Of a DNA stretch of 64,000 bases, positions 18,251 through 26,955 are shown piece after piece; position 1 is the first letter of the stretch; each line of letters starts with the position of its first letter. The notes beneath the pieces are model-generated. The model made no database searches, was not told where the DNA came from, and saw only the letters and a program-made list of their open reading frames with translations. Made by a program: the position numbers and the translations under genes. This DNA is from Candidatus Accumulibacter sp. 66-26 (lineage in GTDB: Bacteria; Pseudomonadota; Gammaproteobacteria; Burkholderiales; Rhodocyclaceae), in the NCBI GenBank assembly GCA_001897745.1, contig MKUH01000013.1:139552-203551 (forward strand). Reading direction: 5' to 3'.

Positions 18251-18256
18251 TATAAT
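18251..18256 (+). promoter_or_regulatory. Probable -10 box for mfd
   Basis: A consensus TATAAT at 18251-18256, 36 bp before the GTG start of mfd. No good -35 hexamer lies at the right distance, so this is a -10-only call. The implied 5' leader of mfd is short (about 25-30 bases) and has no obvious Shine-Dalgarno sequence. Confidence 0.45.
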
Positions 18257-18291
18257 CGAGTGCTTCCCCGCTCCGCCGCCCCACCCCGCCC

Positions 18292-21200
18292 GTGCCCCAG
18301 CCCGCCCCCGCTCCAGAAACCGCTCCGTTCTCCCTGCCGCCGCTGCCGAAAGCCGGCGACCGCCTGACGTTGCCCGCCTTCGCCGGCTCCGCCGACGCGC
18401 TCGCCATCGCCAGCGCGGCGACCGCCGCCCGCGCCGCGCCCGAGCGGCGACTGCTCGCCGTGCTCACCGCCGACGCCGGCGACGCGCAGCGCCTGCTCGA
18501 CGAGATTCCGTGGTTCGCGCCCGACCTCAAGGTGCGCCTGCTGCCGGACTGGGAAACGCTGCCCTACGACAGTTTTTCGCCGCACCACGACCTGATCTCC
18601 GAACGCCTCGCCACGCTCTACGCGGTGATGCGCGGCGAATGCGACGTGCTGCTCGTACCGGCCGCGACCGCCGCCTACCGGCTGGCGCCGCCGTCGCACC
18701 TCGCGGCCTACACCTTCTTCCTCAAGCAGGGCGAGCGACTCGACGCCGAGGCCTTCCGCGCGCAGCTCGCGCTGGCCGGCTACACCAACGTCACGCAGGT
18801 CGTCTCGCCCGGCGAATACTCGATCCGCGGCGGCATCATCGACCTCTTCCCGATGGGCTCGGCGCTGCCCTACCGACTCGACCTGTTCGACGACGAAATC
18901 GAGAGCATCAAGACCTTCGACGTCGACAACCAGCGCACGCTCTACCCGGTGCCCGAGGTCCGCCTGCTGCCGGCGCGCGAATTCCCGCTCGACGACGCCG
19001 GGCGCACGCGCTTCCGTCAGCGCTTCCGCGAACTGTTCGAGGGCGACCCGGCGAAGACCGGCGTCTACAAGGACGTCTCGAACGGCATCGCCTCGGCCGG
19101 CATCGAATACTGGCTGCCGCTCTTCTTCGAGGAAACGGCGACGCTTTTCGACTACCTGCCGGCGCAGACCGTCCTCTGCCTGCACCGCGACGTGCCGGAA
19201 GCGATCCGCGCCTTCTGGCGCGACGCGCAGTCGCGCTACGACATGCTCTCGGGCGAGCGCAGCCGACCGCTGCTGGCGCCGGGCGAACTCTTCCTCGCCG
19301 AGGAGCCCTTCTTCCTCGCCGCCAAGCCCTACGCGCGGATCAGCCTGGGCAAGCTCGCGGCGGACGGCGTCGAGGGGCCGACGCGGCCGCTGCCGCCGGT
19401 CGCCGTCGACCGCCGCGCCGACGATCCGCTGGCGCGCCTGAAATCCTTCGTCGACACCTTTCCCGGCCGCGTCCTGCTGCTCGCCGAATCGGCCGGCCGC
19501 CGCGAAACCTTGGCCGAGCTGTTCGCCGAATACGGCCTGCGGCCGGCCGCCAGTGCCGACTTCGCCGCTTTCGCGGCGGCCGGCGCGAAGCTCGCGCTCG
19601 GCGTCTCGCCGCTGCACGACGGCTTCGTCGCCGGCGACCTCGCCTTCGTCACCGAATCCGAGCTGTACGCCGGCAGCCCCGCCCGGCGCACGCGGCGCGA
19701 GGCGCAGAAAAAGGCCTCGCTCGACAACTGGCTGCGCGACCTCACCGAACTCAAGGTCGGCGATCCGGTGGTGCATGAGCAGCACGGCATCTCGCGCTAC
19801 CAGGGTCTGATCCTGCTCGACCTCGGCGACGGCGACCAGGAATTCCTCGAACTGCACTACGCCGGCGAGGCCAAACTCTACGTCCCGGTTTCCCAGCTGC
19901 ACGTCATCTCGCGCTACTCGGGCGCCGACCCGGACGCCGCGCCGCTGCACACGCTCGGCTCGCAGCAGTGGGAAAAGGCCAAGCGCAAGGCGGCGCTGCA
20001 GGCGCGCGACACCGCCGCCGAACTGCTCGCGCTGTACGCCACGCGCGCCGCGCGCAAGGGCCACGCCTTCGAGTTCACGGCGCACGACTACGACGCCTTC
20101 GCCGACGGCTTCGGCTTCGAGGAAACCACCGACCAGGCCGCCGCGATCCGCGCGGTGATCGAGGACATGAAGGCCGGCAAGCCGATGGACCGCCTGGTGT
20201 GCGGCGACGTCGGCTTCGGCAAGACCGAAGTCGCCCTGCGCGCCGCCTTCTGCGCGGTCGCCGGCGGCAAGCAGGTGGCCGTGCTGTGCCCGACCACCCT
20301 GCTCTGCGAGCAGCACTTCCAGACCTTCTCCGACCGCTTCGCCGAGTGGCCGGTGAAGATCGTCGAGCTGTCGCGCTTCAAGACCGCCAAGGAGGTGACG
20401 CAGGCGCTGAAGGAACTCGCCGAGGGCAAGGTCGACATCGTCATCGGCACGCACAAGCTGCTGCAGAAGGACGTGAAATTCACCCGCCTCGGCCTCGTCG
20501 TGATCGACGAGGAGCACCGCTTCGGCGTGCGCCAGAAGGAAGCGCTCAAAGCGCTGCGCGCCGAGGTCGACGTGCTGACGCTGACCGCGACGCCGATCCC
20601 GCGCACGCTCGGCATGTCGCTCGAAGGCCTGCGCGACTTCTCGGTGATCGCCACCGCGCCGCAGAAGCGCCTGGCGATCAAGACCTTCGTCTCGCGCCTG
20701 TCCGACGGCATCGTGCGCGAGGCGCTGCTGCGCGAGTTCAAGCGCGGCGGGCAGGTGTACTTCCTGCACAACGAGGTCGACACCATCGAGAACATGCGCG
20801 AGAAGCTGCAGAAGCTCGTCCCGGAAGCGCGCATCGCGGTCGGCCACGGGCAGATGAACGAGCGCGAACTCGAACGTGTGATGCGCGACTTCACGCAGCA
20901 GCGCACCAACCTGCTGCTGTGCACGACGATCATCGAGACCGGCATCGACAATCCGCACGCCAACACCATCCTGATCAACCGCGCCGAAAAGTTCGGCCTC
21001 GCCCAACTGCACCAGCTGCGCGGGCGCGTCGGCCGCTCGCACCACCAGGCCTACGCCTACCTGCTGACGCACGACGAGGGCAGCCTGACCAAGCAGGCCA
21101 AACAGCGCCTTGAAGCGATCCAGATGATGGAGGAGCTCGGTTCCGGCTTCTATCTCGCGATGCACGACCTGGAAATCCGCGGCGCCGGCGAGGTGCTCGG

Positions 21201-21762
21201 CGACAACCAGTCGGGCGAAATGCAGGAGGTCGGCTTCAACCTGTTCACCGAAATGCTCAACCGCGCGGTGAGCGCGCTCAAGCAGGGCAAGGAGCCCGAC
21301 CTGACGCAGCCGCTCGGCCTGTCCACCGAGATCAACCTGCACACGCCGGCGCTGCTGCCGAACGCCTACGCGCCGGACGTGCACGAGCGCCTGACGCTCT
21401 ACAAGCGCCTCGCCAACTGCGAGCGCGCCGAGGAGATCGACGACCTTCAGGAGGAACTGATCGACCGCTTCGGCGAGCTGCCGGCGCAGGGCCAGTCGCT
21501 GCTCGCCACGCACCGCGTGCGCCTGCTCGCCAAGCCGCTCGGCATCGTCAAGCTCGACGCCGGCGCCGAGCAGATCGTCGTGCAGTTCGAACCGAATCCG
21601 CCGATCGAACCGATCCGCATCATCACGCTGATCCAGAAGGACCGGAACTACAAGCTCGCCGGACAGGATAAACTGCTCCTCAAGCGCCACTGCCCGACGC
21701 TCGCCGACCGCGTCGGCGCGGTGAAGGACCTGATCCGCCAATTGACCCAACCCCAGAAATAG
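18292..21762 (+). CDS. mfd: Transcription-repair coupling factor
   Basis: A 1156-aa ATP-dependent translocase that removes stalled RNA polymerase and recruits UvrA; the length is normal. Order: UvrB-like N-terminal domains (residues about 15-350; LLPDWETLPYDSFSPHHDL), RNA-polymerase-interaction (CarD-like) domain (TELKVGDPVVHEQHGISRYQ, about 485), helicase with Walker A (CGDVGFGKTEVA), DEEHRFG box, TATPIPRTLGMSLEG, and the second RecA lobe ending in IETGIDNPHANTILINRAE and HQLRGRVGRS, then the TRCF C-terminal domain. The only plausible start is a GTG at 18292 with no clear ribosome site. The gene is on its own; the next gene follows 30 bp on. Confidence 0.97.
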   Translation: MPQPAPAPETAPFSLPPLPKAGDRLTLPAFAGSADALAIASAATAARAAPERRLLAVLTADAGDAQRLLDEIPWFAPDLKVRLLPDWETLPYDSFSPHHDLISERLATLYAVMRGECDVLLVPAATAAYRLAPPSHLAAYTFFLKQGERLDAEAFRAQLALAGYTNVTQVVSPGEYSIRGGIIDLFPMGSALPYRLDLFDDEIESIKTFDVDNQRTLYPVPEVRLLPAREFPLDDAGRTRFRQRFRELFEGDPAKTGVYKDVSNGIASAGIEYWLPLFFEETATLFDYLPAQTVLCLHRDVPEAIRAFWRDAQSRYDMLSGERSRPLLAPGELFLAEEPFFLAAKPYARISLGKLAADGVEGPTRPLPPVAVDRRADDPLARLKSFVDTFPGRVLLLAESAGRRETLAELFAEYGLRPAASADFAAFAAAGAKLALGVSPLHDGFVAGDLAFVTESELYAGSPARRTRREAQKKASLDNWLRDLTELKVGDPVVHEQHGISRYQGLILLDLGDGDQEFLELHYAGEAKLYVPVSQLHVISRYSGADPDAAPLHTLGSQQWEKAKRKAALQARDTAAELLALYATRAARKGHAFEFTAHDYDAFADGFGFEETTDQAAAIRAVIEDMKAGKPMDRLVCGDVGFGKTEVALRAAFCAVAGGKQVAVLCPTTLLCEQHFQTFSDRFAEWPVKIVELSRFKTAKEVTQALKELAEGKVDIVIGTHKLLQKDVKFTRLGLVVIDEEHRFGVRQKEALKALRAEVDVLTLTATPIPRTLGMSLEGLRDFSVIATAPQKRLAIKTFVSRLSDGIVREALLREFKRGGQVYFLHNEVDTIENMREKLQKLVPEARIAVGHGQMNERELERVMRDFTQQRTNLLLCTTIIETGIDNPHANTILINRAEKFGLAQLHQLRGRVGRSHHQAYAYLLTHDEGSLTKQAKQRLEAIQMMEELGSGFYLAMHDLEIRGAGEVLGDNQSGEMQEVGFNLFTEMLNRAVSALKQGKEPDLTQPLGLSTEINLHTPALLPNAYAPDVHERLTLYKRLANCERAEEIDDLQEELIDRFGELPAQGQSLLATHRVRLLAKPLGIVKLDAGAEQIVVQFEPNPPIEPIRIITLIQKDRNYKLAGQDKLLLKRHCPTLADRVGAVKDLIRQLTQPQK

Positions 21763-21792
21763 ACAGCGAAACACTGACCGCCGGACACCGCC

Positions 21793-22863
21793 ATGACCAC
21801 TCCCGACATCGACAACGTAAACGTCGCCGCCTTCGATCCGATGCCCTCGCCCGAGGAAATCATCGCCCGCCAGCCGCTCACGCCCGCCGCCGCCGAGGCC
21901 GTCAGACAGGGCCGCGCGACGCTGCGCAACATTCTCGACCGCAAGGACCCGCGCTTCTTCGTCGTGGTCGGCCCGTGCTCGATCCACGACCCGGTCGCCG
22001 GCCTCGACTACGCGCGCCGCCTGAAGGCGCTGTCGGACGAAGTGGGCGACGCGCTGTGCCTCGTGATGCGCGTCTATTTCGAAAAGCCGCGCACGACGAC
22101 CGGCTGGAAGGGCTACATCAACGATCCGGACATGGACGACTCCTTCCGCATCGACCAGGGCATGGAAAAAGCGCGCAAGTTCCTGCTCGACGTCGCCGAG
22201 CTCGGCCTGCCCGCCGGCACCGAGGCGCTCGACCCGATCTCGCCGCAATACCTCGGCGACCTCATCACATGGACGGCGATCGGCGCGCGCACCACCGAAT
22301 CGCAGACGCACCGCGAGATTTCCTCCGGCCTGTCCACCCCGGTCGGCTTCAAGAACGGCACCAACGGCGACATCGGCATCGCCATCAACGCCATCCTTTC
22401 CGCCTCGCGCCCGCACAGCTTCCTCGGCATCAACAGCGAAGGCCACTCGGCGATCGTGCGCACGCGCGGCAACCGGCACGGCCACGTCGTCCTGCGCGGC
22501 GGCGACGGCCGCCCGAACTACGACACGGTCAGCGTGCAGATGGCCGAGCAGTCGCTCGTCAAAGCCAAGCTGCCGGCCAACATCGTCATCGACTGCTCGC
22601 ACGCCAACAGCTTCAAGAAGCCCGAACTGCAGCCGCTGGTCATGGCCGACGTGGTCAATCAGGTGCGCCTCGGCAACAAATCGCTGGTCGGCGTGATGAT
22701 CGAATCGAACATCGTCGCCGGCAACCAGCCGATCCCGGAAGACCTCGCCCAGCTCAAGTACGGCTGCTCGGTGACCGACGCCTGCGTCGACTGGGAGACG
22801 ACCGAGAAGATGATCCGCGACGCCGCCGTGCTGCTGCGCGACGTGCTGCCGGAACGGATCTGA
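21793..22863 (+). CDS. aroG: 3-deoxy-7-phosphoheptulonate synthase (type I, AroF/G/H class)
   Basis: A 356-aa enzyme condensing PEP and erythrose 4-phosphate, the first step of aromatic amino acid synthesis. Family motifs: VVVGPCSIHDPVAGLDYARR, MRVYFEKPRTTTGWKGYIND, TESQTHREISSGLSTPVGFKNGT (split here by the enzyme's loop), DCSHANSFK, and GVMIESNIVAGNQP with the metal-binding Cys, His and Glu. The long N-terminal extension shared by feedback-regulated E. coli isozymes is present. Which amino acid inhibits it cannot be told. It is 30 bp downstream of mfd and 118 bp upstream of serB. Confidence 0.95.
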   Translation: MTTPDIDNVNVAAFDPMPSPEEIIARQPLTPAAAEAVRQGRATLRNILDRKDPRFFVVVGPCSIHDPVAGLDYARRLKALSDEVGDALCLVMRVYFEKPRTTTGWKGYINDPDMDDSFRIDQGMEKARKFLLDVAELGLPAGTEALDPISPQYLGDLITWTAIGARTTESQTHREISSGLSTPVGFKNGTNGDIGIAINAILSASRPHSFLGINSEGHSAIVRTRGNRHGHVVLRGGDGRPNYDTVSVQMAEQSLVKAKLPANIVIDCSHANSFKKPELQPLVMADVVNQVRLGNKSLVGVMIESNIVAGNQPIPEDLAQLKYGCSVTDACVDWETTEKMIRDAAVLLRDVLPERI

Positions 22864-22981
22864 AAGGCCCGTCGCGGCCGCCCCAAAAACATTTCACAGA
22901 CTCATCGAACCAAGCCCCGCAGGCCGGGCGCGCCGGAGAGACCGCCTCTTCCGTCGCCGCCCCGGCGCTGAAGGATTCGCC

Positions 22982-23836
22982 ATGACCCAAGACCTGATCA
23001 TCCAGGGCGGCGCCCTGCCGACCTTCCTGCTCGACCGCGCCGTCGCCGCGACCGGCGCCGCCGCCGTCGAGCCCTGCCCGCCGCAAGTGGTGCGCCTGCG
23101 CGGCGCGGCACGCAGCGCCGAATTCGACGACGCCATCGCCCCCCTGCTCTACAACGAACGGCTCGATTGGGCCTTCATCGACAGCGGCCGCAAGCTCTCC
23201 GATTTCGGCCTGATCGCCTTCGACATGGATTCGACGCTGATCACCATCGAGTGCATCGACGAACTCGCCGACTTCGCGGGCAAGAAGGCCGAAGTCTCGG
23301 CGATCACCGAAGCGGCCATGCGCGGCGAACTCGACTATCGCGAAAGCCTGCGCCAGCGCGTCCGCGTGCTCGCCGGCCTCGACGCCCGCGTCCTCGCGCG
23401 CGTTTTCGGCGAACGCCTGCTGCTCTCGCCGGGCGCCCGCGAACTGCTCGAAGCCGCGCAGAACGCCGGCCTGCGCACCGCCATCCTGTCCGGCGGCTTC
23501 ACCTACTTCACCGAACGCCTGCGCATCGAACTCGGCTTCGACTTCGCGACCTCGAACGAACTGGAAATCGCCGGCGGCAAACTCACCGGCCGCGTCGTCG
23601 GCGATATCGTCGACGCCAATGCCAAGGCGCACCACCTCGGCCGCCTGCGCGACGAACTGGGCCTGAAACGAGAGCAGGTCATCGCCGTCGGCGACGGCGC
23701 CAACGACCTCCTGATGATGGGCGAAGCCGGCCTCTCGGTGGCCTATCACGCCAAGCCGGCCACCCGCGCGAAAGCCGCCGTCGCGCTCAATTTCTGCGGA
23801 CTGGACGGCATCCTCAAGCTCTTCGCGGCGCCCTGA
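22982..23836 (+). CDS. serB: Phosphoserine phosphatase
   Basis: A 284-aa HAD-superfamily enzyme releasing serine from phosphoserine. The nucleophile motif is FDMDSTLITIECIDELADFA (about residue 80), with ILSGGFTYFTERL (motif II) and VGDGANDLLMMGEAG (motifs III/IV). The N-terminal 70 residues are the short regulatory or substrate-binding extension of the proteobacterial form. It lies downstream of aroG in the same direction and may be co-transcribed. It converges with the histidine kinase gene 16 bp away, with no clear terminator between. Confidence 0.96.
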   Translation: MTQDLIIQGGALPTFLLDRAVAATGAAAVEPCPPQVVRLRGAARSAEFDDAIAPLLYNERLDWAFIDSGRKLSDFGLIAFDMDSTLITIECIDELADFAGKKAEVSAITEAAMRGELDYRESLRQRVRVLAGLDARVLARVFGERLLLSPGARELLEAAQNAGLRTAILSGGFTYFTERLRIELGFDFATSNELEIAGGKLTGRVVGDIVDANAKAHHLGRLRDELGLKREQVIAVGDGANDLLMMGEAGLSVAYHAKPATRAKAAVALNFCGLDGILKLFAAP

Positions 23837-23852
23837 TCCCCGGCGCCGCCCC

Positions 23853-26012
23853 TCAGGCCGGCTGCAATTCTTCCGCCGACGCCTGCGCGCCCGCCGTCGG
23901 CAGGGTCAGAATGAAGGTCGCGCCCTCTCCGGGCGCCGCCGGCGCGAGCACGAGATCGCCGCCGTGGCGCCGCGCCAGCACCTGCGCCAGATGCAGGCCC
24001 AGGCCGGCGCCGGAGGTGCGCGGCTGGCCTTCGCTGCGGAAGAACCTTTCGAACACCCGCTCCCGATCCTCGGGCCGGATGCCGGCCCCCTGATCCCGTA
24101 CCTCGATGGCGACCATGCCGGGCGGCACTCCGGCGCTCGCCTCGGGCCGCAGCCGGATGTGCACGGGACGATCGTCGGGCGAATACTTGAGGGCGTTATC
24201 CACCAGATTGGACAGCGCGATGTCGAACAGATGGCGGTCGCAGCGGACCTGGACGGCTTCGCCGGGCAACTCCAGGCGGATGCGCTGGGCGCCCGCCAGC
24301 GCACTCTCGGCGTAGTCGCCGGCGAGGTAGGCGCGCAGATCCACGTCCTCCAGGCGCAGTTCCAGGCCAGGGCCGTTCAGGCGCTCGCTGGCCAGGCAGT
24401 TTTCCAGCAGATTGAGCAGGCGCTGGACGGCGCGGCGGATCTTGCCGATGCGCGGCGTCAGTTCCGGCTGGGTTTTTTCCAGACGCATGTCGAGGCGCTG
24501 CGCTGCGGTGTCGATGATGGCCAGCGGCGTGCGGAATTCGTGCGAAAGCATGGCAACGAACTGGCGCTGGTTGGCGAGCGTCGCCCGTTCGGTCTCCAGG
24601 GCGTTCCGGAGCTGCTCCTGCAACCGGCCCCGCGCCGCGATCTCCTGCTGCAGTTCCTCGGTGCGCGAGCGCACCCGCGCTTCCAGCTCCCTTTCCACGC
24701 GATGCGCCTCGACCAGTTCGCGCGCCAGCGCCCGCTCTTTCTCCAGTTCCGCCTGCCGGGTCCGGTGAATGATCAGAACCGGCAAGATGATCAGGTGGAT
24801 GAGCGCCGTGATCTCGCCGCTGTAGTAGATCAGGAAGTTTTCCGAGATGTTCCCCAGGCGCAGCATCGCATTGGCGAACAGGCCGAGCAGCCAGGGCAGG
24901 AAGGCGAAGATGTAGATGCGCCGCTCGCGGTCCTTCCAGCCGAGGTAGACGACCAGCAGCATCCACAGCAGCGTCACCGGGAAGGCCAGCAGTTGCAGCA
25001 GGACGCCGATGTTGCGCCAGTCGGTCAGGAAGCTGGCCGGGGCCAGGAGGGCGTAAACGGCGGCCAGCGCCAGCATCATCGGGTACATCCGCGGCAGGTG
25101 GCGGCGCACGGCGAAGAGATAGGTGAAGAAAAGGACGTGGATGGCCAGGATCGGACCGGTGAACCAGGCGATGAAACGATCGTTCATGACACCGGACTCG
25201 GGGTAGAGGAACTGGCTGCCGAAGCCGGCGTTCATCAACAGGAAGAAACCGCCGGCAAGGACGTTGACCGCGTAGAACAGGTACAGGGTTTCGCCCAGCC
25301 ATCGCCAGGAGACCAGGCTGAAGGCGACGAGCAGCACGACGGTGCCGACGAGGACGCCGTAGAACATCGATTCCAGCACCACCAGTTGCTGAAACGCGCC
25401 CTCCGACCATAGATCGATGCGCATGTTGAGCGCGCTCGTGGTTTCGATGCGCAGGTAGGCGGGCCGGCTGGCATCCGTGTCGGGCGGCACGGAAATGGCG
25501 AACAGACGGTAGTCCCACTCGCGTTCGACGAAGGGGCGATGATCGCCCGTGCGGTGCTCGGCATAGCCGTCGCCACGCGGCAGGTAGAGGGCGAGCTTGT
25601 CGAGCATGGGCGGCGCGATGCGCAGCCAGCGCGGCCGCGCGCCGGCCTCGGCGGGCGGCAGGCACAGGCGCAGCCACAGCGCGTCGCGCGTATAGCCGGC
25701 GGAAAGCTGGCCCGAGAACGCTACAAAATCGGCGGCACGGGCCGGCGCCGCGACCTCGTCCACGCTCAGGAGCCCCGTGGGATCGCGCAGCAGCGCCTGC
25801 GCCGGAACGACGTAACCGGGAGGCGCCGCGGCCACGGCGGAACAGGAAAACTCTTGATCCGCGGCCCGTGCCGGCGTTGCCAGCAGGATGAGGAAGGACA
25901 GCAGGAACGATAACAGCGGCAGCACCAGCCGCATGGCCCGGGAAGCCCGGAAGGCCTTGCGCGGCGGCGCCGCGCGGGGCGCGTTCGGATTGCCCGGCGG
26001 CTCGTTTTTCAT
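23853..26012 (-). CDS. 7TMR-DISM membrane sensor histidine kinase
   Basis: A 719-aa sensor. After a signal sequence (about residues 27-50), a periplasmic 7TMR-DISMED2-like beta domain (60-210; FSGQLSAGYTRDALWLRL) is followed by about seven membrane helices (215-415; SMFYGVLVGTVVLLVAFSLV onward). A coiled coil leads to HisKA with phospho-acceptor His in VAMLSHEFRTPLAIID (about 485) and HATPase_c (NLVDNALKYSPD, DQGAGIRPED, GAGLGLHLA). All catalytic motifs are intact. No response regulator gene is adjacent, so it is an orphan kinase; signal and partner are unknown. DISM sensors often bind carbohydrates or other small ligands. Confidence 0.9.
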   Translation of the reverse strand: MKNEPPGNPNAPRAAPPRKAFRASRAMRLVLPLLSFLLSFLILLATPARAADQEFSCSAVAAAPPGYVVPAQALLRDPTGLLSVDEVAAPARAADFVAFSGQLSAGYTRDALWLRLCLPPAEAGARPRWLRIAPPMLDKLALYLPRGDGYAEHRTGDHRPFVEREWDYRLFAISVPPDTDASRPAYLRIETTSALNMRIDLWSEGAFQQLVVLESMFYGVLVGTVVLLVAFSLVSWRWLGETLYLFYAVNVLAGGFFLLMNAGFGSQFLYPESGVMNDRFIAWFTGPILAIHVLFFTYLFAVRRHLPRMYPMMLALAAVYALLAPASFLTDWRNIGVLLQLLAFPVTLLWMLLVVYLGWKDRERRIYIFAFLPWLLGLFANAMLRLGNISENFLIYYSGEITALIHLIILPVLIIHRTRQAELEKERALARELVEAHRVERELEARVRSRTEELQQEIAARGRLQEQLRNALETERATLANQRQFVAMLSHEFRTPLAIIDTAAQRLDMRLEKTQPELTPRIGKIRRAVQRLLNLLENCLASERLNGPGLELRLEDVDLRAYLAGDYAESALAGAQRIRLELPGEAVQVRCDRHLFDIALSNLVDNALKYSPDDRPVHIRLRPEASAGVPPGMVAIEVRDQGAGIRPEDRERVFERFFRSEGQPRTSGAGLGLHLAQVLARRHGGDLVLAPAAPGEGATFILTLPTAGAQASAEELQPA

Positions 26013-26220
26013 TGACGGATTGTGCCACGACGGCGCGCGGTTTTCCTCCTCGAAAACTCTCGGTCCCCGGTGCGCGGCGGCCCGGAGGGCGCCGGAAGAA
26101 GAACGCCGGGCGAGAACTGGACGGCAGCGGAAAAGCGGACCCGCCTTGATTGGCGAGGTCGAGGCACGGCAAGGCGGGACAGCCCGGAGACGCCTCCGGC
26201 GGCGCGCCCGGGCCGGACCA

Positions 26221-26433
26221 TCAGGACTCGTCGTCGGGGATTTCCGCGTCGACGCGCTGGATGCTCGGGAAGACGTAGTTCTCGAAGTGCAGGTTGAGCG
26301 CCTCGCGCAGATTTTCGAGCGCTTCGCTTTCCGTCGTGCCGTCGGAGCTGATCTCCATTTCCAGATTCAAGGACCGGGCGACCCAGAGATCGGGCGCTTC
26401 CTGATAGACCGTGTATTGAAGTTTCGTGCTCAA
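26221..26433 (-). CDS. Orphan HicB-like protein
   Basis: A 70-aa protein with the HicB/UPF0150 fold signature: a first strand (KLQYTVYQEAPDLWVARSLN) then TTESEALENLREALNLHFE. In HicAB toxin-antitoxin systems HicB has such a domain plus a DNA-binding tail and pairs with a small HicA RNase. Here the tail after residue 52 (NYVFPSIQRVDAEIPDDES) is short and acidic with no DNA-binding domain, and I found no hicA on either side. The only start in frame is a TTG at 26433 without a good ribosome site. It is probably a solitary HicB-family protein rather than part of a working toxin-antitoxin pair. Confidence 0.65.
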   Translation of the reverse strand: MSTKLQYTVYQEAPDLWVARSLNLEMEISSDGTTESEALENLREALNLHFENYVFPSIQRVDAEIPDDES

Positions 26434-26541
26434 GATAGGGGAAGGCGTTCGTGAGGGGGAGCGAATTTTAACTCAAACCGGGCGCCCCTATTGCGCGCAC
26501 AGGAGGCTCGCGCCTGCCGGAGCGGCGCCGAAAGGAAGGAC

Positions 26542-26599
26542 CGGCTCCGGCGCGAACGAGGGACAAGGAGCGGCTCCGGCGCGAACGAGGGACAAGGAG
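26542..26599. repeat. Two-copy 29-bp perfect tandem repeat
   Basis: A 29-bp unit (26542-26570) is repeated exactly at 26571-26599. The unit begins CGGCTCCGGCGCGAAC and ends GGGACAAGGAG. It lies between the HicB-like gene and the TIGR02647 gene, in a region with no supported gene. Confidence 0.9.
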
Positions 26600-26628
26600 C
26601 GGCCGGCGGCGCCGCTCCCCGCGTACAG

Positions 26629-26916
26629 TTAGGCCTGCGCGGCGGACAGATCCTGCGCCGAAGCCGGCTGTGCCACCTCGGCCGTGAGCAGGGTCAGTGC
26701 GGCTTGCGCATGCTCCGCCGCGTTGCGCCCCAGGCTCGTCAGATAGCCGCCGTCCTCCTGCGTGAGCAGGCCCTTGGCGTGCAGGCGCCGCGTCGCCGCG
26801 ATCACCTTGGCATCGGCCGTTTTGTGGACCTTGACCCCTTGCTGCGTGCTGTCCAGATTGAAACGGATCAGCGTATTCAGTTCATCCACCAGATCGGGCG
26901 TATAGGGCACGGTCAT
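26629..26916 (-). CDS. TIGR02647 family protein
   Basis: A 95-aa protein. The pattern TPDLVDELNTLIRFNLDSTQ, GVKVHKTAD, IAATRRLHAKGLLTQEDGGYLTSLG and AAEHAQAALTLL matches a small uncharacterised proteobacterial family (TIGR02647) with winged-helix-like spacing. The ATG at 26916 gives the family start (MTVPYTPDL); an in-frame TTG upstream is less likely. There are no neighbours on the same strand closer than 40 bp. Its role is unknown; nucleic-acid binding would be a guess. Confidence 0.8.
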   Translation of the reverse strand: MTVPYTPDLVDELNTLIRFNLDSTQQGVKVHKTADAKVIAATRRLHAKGLLTQEDGGYLTSLGRNAAEHAQAALTLLTAEVAQPASAQDLSAAQA

Positions 26917-26955
26917 ACCTTTCTTCAAATAGTAATGGCTACAGCGTTATCGATT

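Noticed and set aside
18250..22602. 1450-codon open frame on the minus strand opposite mfd and the DAHP synthase gene
   Set aside because: It mirrors two well-recognised plus-strand genes; such long antisense frames are expected in GC-rich DNA, and the translation is Arg/Ala/Val-rich low-complexity without domains.
26542..26599. Start of a CRISPR array from the tandem repeat
   Set aside because: The two copies are directly adjacent with no spacers, and there are no cas genes in the window.
26434..26628. Possible hicA next to the HicB-like gene
   Set aside because: No frame with a HicA-like sequence or a ribosome site; the stretch contains the 29-bp tandem repeat instead.
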